This document shows, in pieces, positions 26,440 through 34,382 of a stretch of DNA of 64,000 nucleotides. The position numbers were made by a program, and so were the translations under genes. The stretch is from positions 1,426,001 to 1,490,000 of the forward strand of contig CP075368.1 in NCBI GenBank assembly GCA_019454185.1, read 5' to 3'. The notes below the pieces were generated by a model. That model was not told the origin of the DNA. It saw nothing but the letters and a program-made list of their open reading frames with translations, and did not search any database. This DNA is from Phycisphaeraceae bacterium (GTDB taxonomy: Bacteria > Planctomycetota > Phycisphaerae > Phycisphaerales > UBA1924). The stretch's first letter is position 1; the number at the start of each line of letters is the position of its first letter.

Positions 26440-27255
26440 ATGTACGAGCCCAACGCGAAAGACGTGATGATGCTCCGGAATAAGACCGGACTCCCCATGA
26501 TGGCCTGCAAGGCCGCACTCATCGAGGCCACTGGCGACCTCGAAAAGGCCGAAGAGATCCTCCGCAAGCAGCTCAAGGGCAAGATGGAAAGCCGCACCGA
26601 TCGCGTCGCTGGCGAAGGCCGCGTCTCGATCTCCATCGGCAACGGCGCGGCGTCCATCATCGAGTTCCGTGCCGAGACAGACTTCACAGCCAAGAACGAG
26701 AAGTTCGTCGCCGCCGCCCAGAAAATGGCCGACGACGTCCTCAACGCCTCCGCAGCAGGACCAGTCGCCGAGTCGCCCGCGATCAAGGCACTCGTCGAGG
26801 ACCTCAAGATCTCCACCGGCGAGAACTGCTCCTACGCACGCGGCGTCAAACTCACCGCCGCCGCCGGCGAGTCCTTCGGTTTCTACATCCACCACGACGG
26901 CAAGACCGGCGTCCTGATCAAGGCCTCCGGTTCGATCTCGCAGGAAACCCTCAAGCAGATCGGCATGCACGTCACGGCAGCCGTCCCCCGCCCCCAGGGA
27001 ATCACCGCCGACGACATCCCCGCATCCATCGTCGACAAAGAGCGTGCCTTCCGCATCGCTCAGGCGATGGAGTCCGGAAAACCCAAAGAGATCGCCGAGA
27101 AGATGGTCGAGGGCGGCATGAAAAAGTTCTTCGCCGAGATCGCCCTCATGGAGCAGCCCTTCGTGGTCGACCCCACCAAGACCGTCAAGGACATTGTCGG
27201 ATCCGGTGGCAAGGTCCTCCAGTTCCTCCGCTGGCAGGTCGGCGAGCAGATCTGA
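26440..27255 (+). CDS. tsf: Translation elongation factor Ts
   Basis: A 271-residue nucleotide exchange factor for EF-Tu. The N-terminal UBA-like domain (VMMLRNKTGLPMMACKAAL) and the exchange-domain motif DFTAKNEKF near 78-88 are intact. It follows rpsB by about 130 bases, the usual pairing. GGAG precedes the ATG. Confidence 0.96.
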   Translation: MYEPNAKDVMMLRNKTGLPMMACKAALIEATGDLEKAEEILRKQLKGKMESRTDRVAGEGRVSISIGNGAASIIEFRAETDFTAKNEKFVAAAQKMADDVLNASAAGPVAESPAIKALVEDLKISTGENCSYARGVKLTAAAGESFGFYIHHDGKTGVLIKASGSISQETLKQIGMHVTAAVPRPQGITADDIPASIVDKERAFRIAQAMESGKPKEIAEKMVEGGMKKFFAEIALMEQPFVVDPTKTVKDIVGSGGKVLQFLRWQVGEQI

Positions 27256-27301
27256 TTCCGATCTGCTCCCCCCCTTCATCCTGAAAGAGAATGAACTGAT
27301 C

Positions 27302-27334
27302 AGAAGCCCGGGACATCCCGGGCTTCTTTCTTTC
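27302..27334 (+). terminator. Rho-independent terminator after tsf
   Basis: An 11-bp stem AGAAGCCCGGG/CCCGGGCTTCT with a 4-base loop, followed by TTCTTTCC. Confidence 0.85.
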
Positions 27335-27371
27335 CGCAAACCTGCACCCTCGTTCGCCGGTACCCTTCAGC

Positions 27372-28145
27372 ATGAACACCAACCCCGCGCTCACGCGCCG
27401 TGACATCCTCACCTCGGCCGCAGCATTCGGAGGTCTCGCGGCCTTCTCAAGTGCCGCACTCGCTGGACAGCCCGTCACAGCTCACAACCGGGCCTCGCTG
27501 CTCACGCCGTCCGAGCTCGGCTGGGACTCCCAAACCGGCGAGTACACCCTTCCGAAACTCCCGTACGCCTACGACGCGCTCGAGCCCCACCTCGACGCGC
27601 AGACCATGGAGATCCATCACTCCCGGCACCACGCCGGGTACGTCCGAGGACTCAACACCGCCCTCGCCAAGCTCGCCGAGATCCGCGCCGGCTCCGGCGA
27701 CGCGTCGCTCATCAAGCACTGGTCGCGCGAGGTCTCGTTCCATGGTGCAGGCCACATCAACCACTCCATCTTCTGGATCACCATGGCACCCGCTGCTGCA
27801 GGACCTGGCGAACCGGAAGGACCACTCGCCGATGCCATCGCGCGGGACTTCGGCTCCTTTGCCGCCTTCTCGACCCATTTCCAGGCCGCCGCCAACGCAG
27901 TTGAGGGCTCCGGCTGGGCATGGCTCGTGCACGAACCCACGGCTGGACGTCTGCTCGTGATCCAGGGTGAGAAGCAGCAGGACATGATGCTGACTGGCGT
28001 CACCCCCCTGCTTGGGGTTGATGTCTGGGAGCACGCCTACTACCTCCGCTACCAGAACCGCAGAGCGGATTACGTCAAGGCCTTCATGAACGTCGTGAAC
28101 TGGGCTCGAGTCGCTCAGCATCTCGACTGGGCGACAGGAAAGTGA
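27372..28145 (+). CDS. Tat-exported superoxide dismutase (Mn/Fe family)
   Basis: A 257-residue enzyme that converts superoxide to hydrogen peroxide and oxygen. A twin-arginine signal (TRRDILTSAAAFGG) with cleavage near AALAG (about 31) directs the folded, metal-loaded enzyme to the cell envelope. Metal ligands are H82, H131, D217 and H221. GAGHINHSIFW matches the Mn-type version of the second-ligand motif, suggesting manganese preference; this is inferred. It has its own terminator and lies alone. Confidence 0.9.
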   Translation: MNTNPALTRRDILTSAAAFGGLAAFSSAALAGQPVTAHNRASLLTPSELGWDSQTGEYTLPKLPYAYDALEPHLDAQTMEIHHSRHHAGYVRGLNTALAKLAEIRAGSGDASLIKHWSREVSFHGAGHINHSIFWITMAPAAAGPGEPEGPLADAIARDFGSFAAFSTHFQAAANAVEGSGWAWLVHEPTAGRLLVIQGEKQQDMMLTGVTPLLGVDVWEHAYYLRYQNRRADYVKAFMNVVNWARVAQHLDWATGK

Positions 28146-28298
28146 TCCTTCCCACCCCCGAACCGGTTCCTATCTTGCTAATCCGCAAGCACTTACCAGA
28201 AATCATGCAGATTCTGAAGATTTCTTGTCCAAACAGCTGGCAAAACAGAGAACGTGTGGCATCTTTACCGTGTCTTGTCTCTCTCTCCTCCTATGACT

Positions 28299-28337
28299 CG
28301 GCAGCGGGCGGAAGCACCTGTTGCCGGGTTTTCTTTT
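28299..28337 (+). terminator. Probable terminator after superoxide dismutase
   Basis: A 10-bp stem (CGGCAGCGGG with the complement CCTGTTGCCG, two G-T pairs), 8-base loop, followed by GGTTTTCTTTTT. Confidence 0.7.
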
Positions 28338-28439
28338 TGGGCCGCCTGATCCAGATCACGCCAGAGTCGCAGTGATACCCAGGCCTCGCTTCCTCACCCA
28401 CCACATCACTGATCAACGACCACGAACCGGCCATGCTGA

Positions 28440-28474
28440 AAAGCAAGCCGCCGCGTTGGTCACGCGGCGGCTTG
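28440..28474 (-). terminator. Terminator after the HEAT-repeat gene
   Basis: A perfect 12-bp stem CAAGCCGCCGCG/CGCGGCGGCTTG (28444-28455 and 28463-28474) with a 7-base loop. On the minus strand it is followed by CTTTTC. Confidence 0.75.
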
Positions 28475-28501
28475 TGCCTGAATCATCAATTGGTTGCCCG
28501 C

Positions 28502-30682
28502 TTATTCGCCGAGGAGGAGCGGGACGATGTCCCGGCTGCTGAGGCCGAGTGCCCCCATCAGACCAGCGGCGGCCGTCGCCTCGCTTCCCGAGGCAGATCT
28601 CGCCATCTGCAGGAGCCGCCCGACCTGACGCTCCTCGATGCGGTTCCCGTACCGGCGGGCCGACTCGGTCGCCTTACCCAGCAGCGCAACGCGCTGGCTA
28701 CCCGATGCCGATACCGCGGCATCCATGATCGCGATCTGCGCCCGGGGCCTGTCGATCCTCGCGAGGACTTCGGCTAGCCGCAGTTGCAACTCACCGCTCG
28801 TGGATGAGAGCGCCTGTGAGAGCGGGGTCGTGGCATCGCCAACGTCAAAGACCGTGCTCCCTGCGACCGCAAGGTCGCGGAGTGCGGCGATCGAACGCGA
28901 CGCGTACTGCTGCGCCTCGTCGGCCCGGATGGGGCTGCCCGATGCCTGCTCAACCAACTGCTCAACACTTGCCGTGATCGCCTGGTCCGCGATGCGTGCA
29001 GAGCGGATCGCGACCATCGTCTGACGTGAGTATTCCGCCTGGAGGTCCGTCACATCCTGTGGCTGGGCCAGACCGAGCACCGGAGTCGCGAGCAACTTCG
29101 GGTTTCCTCGTGAATCCGCGATCGTCTCCTTGATCGACGATGCGGACTGCATCGCCACGATCAGATCGACGGCGGCGGCCTCGGCGATCGCGTTGGCTGC
29201 CGCAGCCAATGTCCCCGCCGGCGGAGCAACCTGATAGCCCATTGTTTCGAGCATCGCGCGAAGACGCGGATACTCCTCGGCATCCCGAGTCAGAACGACG
29301 GCGTAACGCGTGCCTGCCTCGCGGATCGCACCGCCGAGGATCGGAACCACGCGATCGGATCCCGCAAAGCCGCTCCGGGGCTGCGCCGAAGCGAGCGCGA
29401 GCGCGGCCTCGAACTGCACCCGACGATTCGGGTACGACAACGCTTCAAGCAGCGGCTTCCGAGGTCCCTGCCCCGACCAGAGCGAATCCCCACCCGCGGT
29501 TCTCTCGATCGCAGCGATCGCCAGGCGAGCCAGCGGCGTGTCGCGATCATCCAGAGCTCTCGCGAGCACACGCTGAGAGGTGTCCGCGCCGGCCGCGACA
29601 GCGTAATACATCGCCTCGCGACGGTTGGCACCGTATGCCGGGTTGTCATAGCCGACAGGTCCGTCGATCTCACGAGAGAAGTTCGAGGCCACCCAGAGAG
29701 CGATGGCCTCAGGGTTGGCGGGATCGAGCGTCAGCGACCGCTCGGCCATCCGCATCGCCATGGCCTCGTGGAAGACCGGAGTCGCGATACCCGTCATCAC
29801 GAGGCCCAGCCCCGGGTCGAATGACCAGAGCAACTGGATCTCCTCGCCGGGGAAACTCGTCAGCTCGCTGCGTTCCTGGTAGTACGCGTCGGCAAGCTCG
29901 GCGTACCCCTTCGCAGCAGAGCCGCCCCGCTCACCACCCAGCCGGGCGATCGCACGATCGCAGGCCGCCCGCACCGCAGGATTCGCGGTCTCCTTCCCGA
30001 GATCCTGCAGGAAAGGAATCGAGGTCCGGTAGTTGATCAGCCCCATCACGTCGACGACCCGCTCCTGAGCGCCGGCATCGAGTCCCGGCAGCGCGGTCGC
30101 AAGAGGGATGATCGCCTGCCTGCCGAGATCCACAACGATGCGGGAGACCTCTGCCTGCAGCGCGGGGTTCGAGCGGTCAAGCAGCGCGTCGAGCAACTGG
30201 GGCATCGCGTACTCGCCGGCCGTCAGCAGACGCTCGCGAGCCAGGATCTTGCCACGCGCCGTCGTGGTCAGCATCTGGATGTTCTTGGCGATCTCTTCGG
30301 CCAGCCGCGCACGCTCGAGCAGCCCTCGCTCGTACAGGTGCATGAGCCCCGCGGCAGTCGGCTCAAGCTCACCCATGCGGGTCCCCTTCGGGGCCGCCTG
30401 GGTGAACCGCTCGGTCTCGCCGCTCGTTTCGACGAGATCGACAAACTCCGGTCCGGAGAGCCCGATTGCGAGCAGATCATCGCCGACCGACTTCGCGAGA
30501 TCGGCCCGATCGATCCTGATGTAATGGATGAAGTCCTTCAGAAGCTCCTGCTGCCTGAGTTCTTCGCGGCGTGTCTCCTGGGCCGAAGCGCTCAGCGTTG
30601 TGGGCGCAAGCAGTCCGAGAGGGCCGAGGGTGGTGACGGAGCAGGCAATGACAAGGGCGCGAGCGAGCGGCAGTTGACGCAC
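28502..30682 (-). CDS. Secreted HEAT-repeat-like protein
   Basis: A 726-residue protein with an N-terminal signal peptide (LARALVIACSVTTLGPLGLLAP, cleavage near SASAQE). Repeated helical pairs with conserved Ala/Leu spacing (for example ALLDRSNPALQAEVSRIVVDLG and GETANP-type turns) indicate HEAT or armadillo-like repeats in the first half. The second half contains RLRAMLETMGYQV followed by an alternating hydrophobic segment, a receiver-like fold lacking obvious phosphorylation residues. GTG 30682 is chosen for AGGAG 6 bases upstream; the upstream frame has no signal peptide. The function is unknown; a periplasmic scaffold is plausible. Confidence 0.65.
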   Translation of the reverse strand: MRQLPLARALVIACSVTTLGPLGLLAPTTLSASAQETRREELRQQELLKDFIHYIRIDRADLAKSVGDDLLAIGLSGPEFVDLVETSGETERFTQAAPKGTRMGELEPTAAGLMHLYERGLLERARLAEEIAKNIQMLTTTARGKILARERLLTAGEYAMPQLLDALLDRSNPALQAEVSRIVVDLGRQAIIPLATALPGLDAGAQERVVDVMGLINYRTSIPFLQDLGKETANPAVRAACDRAIARLGGERGGSAAKGYAELADAYYQERSELTSFPGEEIQLLWSFDPGLGLVMTGIATPVFHEAMAMRMAERSLTLDPANPEAIALWVASNFSREIDGPVGYDNPAYGANRREAMYYAVAAGADTSQRVLARALDDRDTPLARLAIAAIERTAGGDSLWSGQGPRKPLLEALSYPNRRVQFEAALALASAQPRSGFAGSDRVVPILGGAIREAGTRYAVVLTRDAEEYPRLRAMLETMGYQVAPPAGTLAAAANAIAEAAAVDLIVAMQSASSIKETIADSRGNPKLLATPVLGLAQPQDVTDLQAEYSRQTMVAIRSARIADQAITASVEQLVEQASGSPIRADEAQQYASRSIAALRDLAVAGSTVFDVGDATTPLSQALSSTSGELQLRLAEVLARIDRPRAQIAIMDAAVSASGSQRVALLGKATESARRYGNRIEERQVGRLLQMARSASGSEATAAAGLMGALGLSSRDIVPLLLGE

Positions 30683-31151
30683 GTGAGACTCCTGAGGACC
30701 CGCAGCGCGGGAAGACACAAGAAACCAAGCCACACCGGGCACCGACGGGGCCACACGGGCCATCGCCGAACGCATCGAACACAGGCCGCGCCGGCGGTCT
30801 GGCCAATACGTCCCGGTCCCTTCTCAGGATCCGAACGGACCCGTCGGAATGGGCCACCAATCTACACCCAGCCATGAAGCGGTGTCAATCCGACACGAAC
30901 GGACACCCTCCCGCCCCTCCTGTTCGAACCCGTTCATCTGGCCCCCCATTGATAGGGCGATGACCCCTCCCTCCCACACCAAGCCCCTCGGGGAAGCCCC
31001 AGAGCCGGTGAATTCCCCCCAACCACGTCCCAAAACCGGAACTTCATGCCCCTCAGGACCCGCACGATCAACTCAGGCCCCGCGTGGGTCGATGGAATGC
31101 GGCGCGGGTGGCTTGCACTCGCGATCACCCAGGTTGTGAGAGAGGTGACGC
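30683..31151. other. Divergent intergenic region
   Basis: About 470 bases with no supported gene, between the minus-strand HEAT gene and the plus-strand HTH-receiver gene. It must hold both promoters. I see no clear -35/-10 pair or repeat. The run from 30960 to 31060 is C-rich on the plus strand. Confidence 0.4.
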
Positions 31152-31727
31152 ATGATGGAAAAAGAAGTGCTGACCACGGGCGAGGTTGCCAAGATCTGCA
31201 ACGTTGCGCCCCGAACGGTCTCGAAGTGGTTCGACACGGGCTCCCTCAAGGGGTATCGCATCCCCGGTTCCAAGGACCGCCGGATACCGGTCGGCGAGCT
31301 CGTCCGCTTCATGAAGTCGCACGGGATCCCGCTGGAAGGGCTTTCGAGCGGTCGCACCAGGGTGCTGGTCGTGGATGCCGACCGCGAGGTCACCGACACG
31401 CTGGCCCGGGTCCTTGCCGAGCAGACGAACTACGAGGCCCACTGCGCCAACACGGCGTTCGAGGCCGGCCTTGAGTGCGAGCGGTTCAAGCCGCATGTCC
31501 TGCTCCTTGACCTGCACCTCTCCGATGGCGATTCACGCAGGGTTGCCGATGCGGTCCGTACTTCCAGCAATCTCCAGATGACCCGCATCGTTGCGATGTC
31601 GGGCAAGCTGACGGACGGACAGGCCCACGCTCTCCGTTCGCAGGGGTTCGACGACTTCCTCAAGAAGCCGTTCCAGGTCCGGCAGGTTGTCGCTGCGATC
31701 GAGGCAGCGACCAACATCGTTCACTGA
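31152..31727 (+). CDS. Excisionase-type HTH fused to response-regulator receiver domain
   Basis: A 191-residue regulator with the order reversed from classical response regulators: the DNA-binding part comes first. Residues 6-60 form a BldC/excisionase-like helix-turn-helix (TTGEVAKICNVAPRTVSKWF and a PGSKDRRIP wing). Residues 70-185 form a CheY-like receiver with phospho-acceptor D120 (LLLDLHLSDGD), D75 in the acidic pocket, S150 and K172. The pocket has VVDADRE, one acidic residue rather than two, which may weaken phosphorylation. No histidine kinase is nearby. Confidence 0.85.
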   Translation: MMEKEVLTTGEVAKICNVAPRTVSKWFDTGSLKGYRIPGSKDRRIPVGELVRFMKSHGIPLEGLSSGRTRVLVVDADREVTDTLARVLAEQTNYEAHCANTAFEAGLECERFKPHVLLLDLHLSDGDSRRVADAVRTSSNLQMTRIVAMSGKLTDGQAHALRSQGFDDFLKKPFQVRQVVAAIEAATNIVH

Positions 31728-31862
31728 TCACGATCGGCCTTGCGGCGCGGTGGCGACGCAGGGCCGGACAAGCCAGGGGCCGCAAGGTCCGACAGCCACC
31801 CCCACCCCATGCTCGCGGCCGCGTTCACTCGCGCCGCGAGCTTTTCATTGGGCGATCGGCTC

Positions 31863-32954
31863 TCACTTCGCTGCGCTCATATAGCGAGCCAGGATGTCCC
31901 GCGCGGCCTTGAGATCCGTCTTGTCGATCATCTCCGTGACGGTGTGGATGTAGCGCGTTCCGACGGTGATCCCGACGGCGCGCGCGCCGGCCGCCGCCTG
32001 CTGAGCGGCGGCCCCGTCCTGCCCGCCCGCTGCGAGGATGGATCGCTGGTACGGGATCTTGTGCTTCTTGGCCAGGGCCTCGATCTCCGCGACCAGTGCG
32101 TGATCGCTGATGAAAGAGCCATCCTTGATGTGCAGCGCGAAGCCCTTTCCGTGGATGGAGACCGCTTCGCGATCGGGCACCCCGGGCGTGTCGCACGCGA
32201 GCGTCACGTCGATGCCGAGGCCGACATCCGGTTCAACGGCGTGCGAGGCGGTCTTGGCGCCGCGGAGGCCGACCTCTTCCTGCACGGTGAACGCCACGAC
32301 GATCTCGCAGGCGTGGCCGGTCCCCAGCCGGTCGAGTTCGCGGACGGACTCGATGCCGAGCCAGCACGCCACACGATTGTCCATCGCCTTGCTCACGAGC
32401 TTGTCCCCCACTTCCTCGAAGGGCTCGTGCATCACGACATAGTCGCCGATCTTGACCTGCTTCTTGACCTTGTCGGCGGGCAGACCGATGTCGACGAAGA
32501 ACTCTTTGACATCCGGCACCTTCGTGCGTTCCTCCGGCGCTGAGATGTGGATGGGCCGCCCACCGGGGTTCATCACGCCGACCAGATCGCCGCCTTCGGT
32601 GCAGACGAGGACCCGGCGCGAGAAGAGGTTGCGTGGGTCGAACCCACCCGCGTTGTTCAGCCAGAGGAAGCCCTTGTCGTCGATGTGCGAGACGTAGAAG
32701 CCGATCTCGTCCATGTGGCAGAGTTGCATCACGCGCAGGGGTCGGGTCGCGCCGCTCTTGCCGGCGCCCTTGCCGCTCTTCGGTCCGCCCTTCTGACGCG
32801 GTCCACGCGTGCAGATCAGTGAGCCCATGGCATCGACCCGGACCTCGTCGAAGAGCCCCTTGACCTCGGACTGGATCAGGGCTCGGACACGCTCTTCGCG
32901 GCCGGGAACGCCGGGGGTCTGGCAGAGTCGCTTCAGAAGATTCGTGTTCAACAC
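31863..32954 (-). CDS. M42-family metallopeptidase (glutamyl/deblocking aminopeptidase type)
   Basis: A 363-residue cytoplasmic zinc or cobalt aminopeptidase that trims peptides, forming tetrahedral dodecamers in the family. Metal and catalytic residues are visible: the His in LCHMDEIGF (about 79), the Asp in MDNRVACW (about 191), the Glu pair in TVQEEVGLRG (about 225), the Asp in GIDVTLA and the His in RYIHTVTE. An insertion of about 20 charged residues (RQKGGPKSGKGAGKSG) lies after SLICTRGP. Convergent with the HTH-receiver gene. Confidence 0.88.
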   Translation of the reverse strand: MLNTNLLKRLCQTPGVPGREERVRALIQSEVKGLFDEVRVDAMGSLICTRGPRQKGGPKSGKGAGKSGATRPLRVMQLCHMDEIGFYVSHIDDKGFLWLNNAGGFDPRNLFSRRVLVCTEGGDLVGVMNPGGRPIHISAPEERTKVPDVKEFFVDIGLPADKVKKQVKIGDYVVMHEPFEEVGDKLVSKAMDNRVACWLGIESVRELDRLGTGHACEIVVAFTVQEEVGLRGAKTASHAVEPDVGLGIDVTLACDTPGVPDREAVSIHGKGFALHIKDGSFISDHALVAEIEALAKKHKIPYQRSILAAGGQDGAAAQQAAAGARAVGITVGTRYIHTVTEMIDKTDLKAARDILARYMSAAK

Positions 32955-33029
32955 GTTCGCACCTCACATTGGCCGGCTCGGCGCACCCGTGCGCCGGATC
33001 GGGATCGCCACTGTAGCGATTCGGCGCAG

Positions 33030-33067
33030 AAAAAGTTGCACGCCCGGTCCTCAGCAACCGGGCGTGC
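33030..33067 (-). terminator. Terminator after the pseudopilin-like gene
   Basis: A perfect 11-bp stem GCACGCCCGGT/ACCGGGCGTGC with an 8-base loop. On the minus strand it is followed by AACTTTTTC. Confidence 0.85.
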
Positions 33068-33094
33068 GTCCCAAGACCGCGGGAAGTGGGCCGA

Positions 33095-34189
33095 TCACCA
33101 CTGCCCGGTGTTGATCTCCGGCCCGTCGAAATCTCGCCCGAGGATGCCGCCGCGGGTCCACATCAGCCGGTCGGTCATGTTCGGGTCTGTCAACTGACCG
33201 TTGAGAGGATCGGGATACCAGCGATTCCGGGGGTGCAGACTCATCGCGAAGGTGTACCAACTGACCGATTCGCCCCTGATCGTTGGACTGTTCGGGTCCC
33301 AGCCGATGTTGCCTTCGCCGTTGGTGCGGACGTTGACGGTTCCATCTGCGGCAAGCACGGGCACTCTGGCCTCGGCGTAGCCGTAGAAGGCCTGACGCTC
33401 GCCGTGATGGCGAGAGAACTCGTCAAAGAGCATGGCCTTCTGGGCGGGATAGCGGACATCGGACATGCGGGGTGCGCGGAGGTCCACGCCTGACGGCACA
33501 AAGTAGGAGTTGTGTGCGCCCCATTTCAGACGCTGCGTCGGTGATGTGCCCTGGTCAATGAAGCCAATGCTGAGGCGCCACGACGCCGAATACGGCCAGC
33601 GTTTGTCGTTGTTCGTGGCGGTCTCGCCCGCGAACGCCCGCGGCGAATACAAGCCCGCATCGTGCCCCGCAGGGTCATTCCGCCAGAGGATGCGATTCTG
33701 ATCGCCGGAACTCACCGCGGCATGGTCGGCCAATGGAGAGCCCATGTAGTCCGTGAAGACGAGGTGTGAAAAGAGAATGTTGGGAATCCAACCCGTGATC
33801 CGCGTGATCTCAGGACGATTGGCACGATTGCGCAGAATCTGCACCGCTTGGTCGGCTTGGGCTTGAAGGTCAGAGCCGGCATTCGTGAGATCCGGATCCG
33901 CGCCGGGCGTATTACCCACCTTCCATGTGAGCCCCCAGAACAGATCCGAGTTGTCCGCGGCATAGGACATCGTTCCCATGCCGTAGTGGCGAAGACTCGC
34001 GAGGTCTTGCTCCAGGCGTGCGTTCCGGCGGGTATCGCCGAGCCAGATCAGCAGCGTTGCGGCAACGAGGAGCGTCGCGATGGTGACGATCATGAATTCG
34101 ACGAGCGCGAAGCCGCGGCGGGTCGGCGGGTCATTGATGGCATGATCGTGGTGTTGAGCGGGCGTGGCGGTTGGCACGGGGATCTCCAT
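33095..34189 (-). CDS. Large pseudopilin-like secreted protein (prepilin-type signal)
   Basis: A 364-residue protein. A polar leader of about 25 residues ends in RRG, followed by FALVEFMIVTIATLLVAATLL, a prepilin signal with Glu at +5. The mature domain resembles planctomycete pseudopilin-like proteins with a single N-terminal helix and a large extracellular domain: it has ADNSDLFWGLTWKVGN, many Trp, Asn and Asp residues and a run of DPNSPTIRG-like loops. The length is far greater than type II secretion pseudopilins. It would be processed by the same prepilin peptidase and may be displayed by the 16605-25143 system; that link is inference. Confidence 0.7.
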   Translation of the reverse strand: MEIPVPTATPAQHHDHAINDPPTRRGFALVEFMIVTIATLLVAATLLIWLGDTRRNARLEQDLASLRHYGMGTMSYAADNSDLFWGLTWKVGNTPGADPDLTNAGSDLQAQADQAVQILRNRANRPEITRITGWIPNILFSHLVFTDYMGSPLADHAAVSSGDQNRILWRNDPAGHDAGLYSPRAFAGETATNNDKRWPYSASWRLSIGFIDQGTSPTQRLKWGAHNSYFVPSGVDLRAPRMSDVRYPAQKAMLFDEFSRHHGERQAFYGYAEARVPVLAADGTVNVRTNGEGNIGWDPNSPTIRGESVSWYTFAMSLHPRNRWYPDPLNGQLTDPNMTDRLMWTRGGILGRDFDGPEINTGQW

Positions 34190-34382
34190 GGGGAACTGGG
34201 CTCACTCCTTCCTACGGAGGGGGTGGGCGGGTTCAGCAGCCAGATGGAGATTTTTTGTGCCGGTCCGGCGGCAACCCACTCGGACTCTCTCGTTCTCTGG
34301 TTGGCGGATGGGCCGGCCATCACTGGAGGGCTGTGATCGTGGGCCTTGCGTTCGTGGGAGGGATCAGGTTCTACGATCATGC

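Larger units (their letters stand above)
28146..28501. other. Intergenic region with two opposing terminators
   Basis: Between convergent genes. It holds the plus-strand terminator of the superoxide dismutase gene and the minus-strand terminator of the HEAT-repeat gene, listed separately. Local base composition is less GC-rich around 28150-28300. No ORF with coding character is seen. Confidence 0.5.

Noticed and set aside
25515..26816. Large antisense frame over rpsB and tsf
   Set aside because: It mirrors ribosomal genes, has no ribosome-binding site of note and is rich in Val, Asp and Leu as expected from the complement of GC-rich coding sequence.
34164..34382. Longer N-terminus for the ankyrin protein
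   Set aside because: The upstream in-frame portion overlaps the divergent pseudopilin gene start and lacks repeats; the first ankyrin repeat begins right after ATG 34383.
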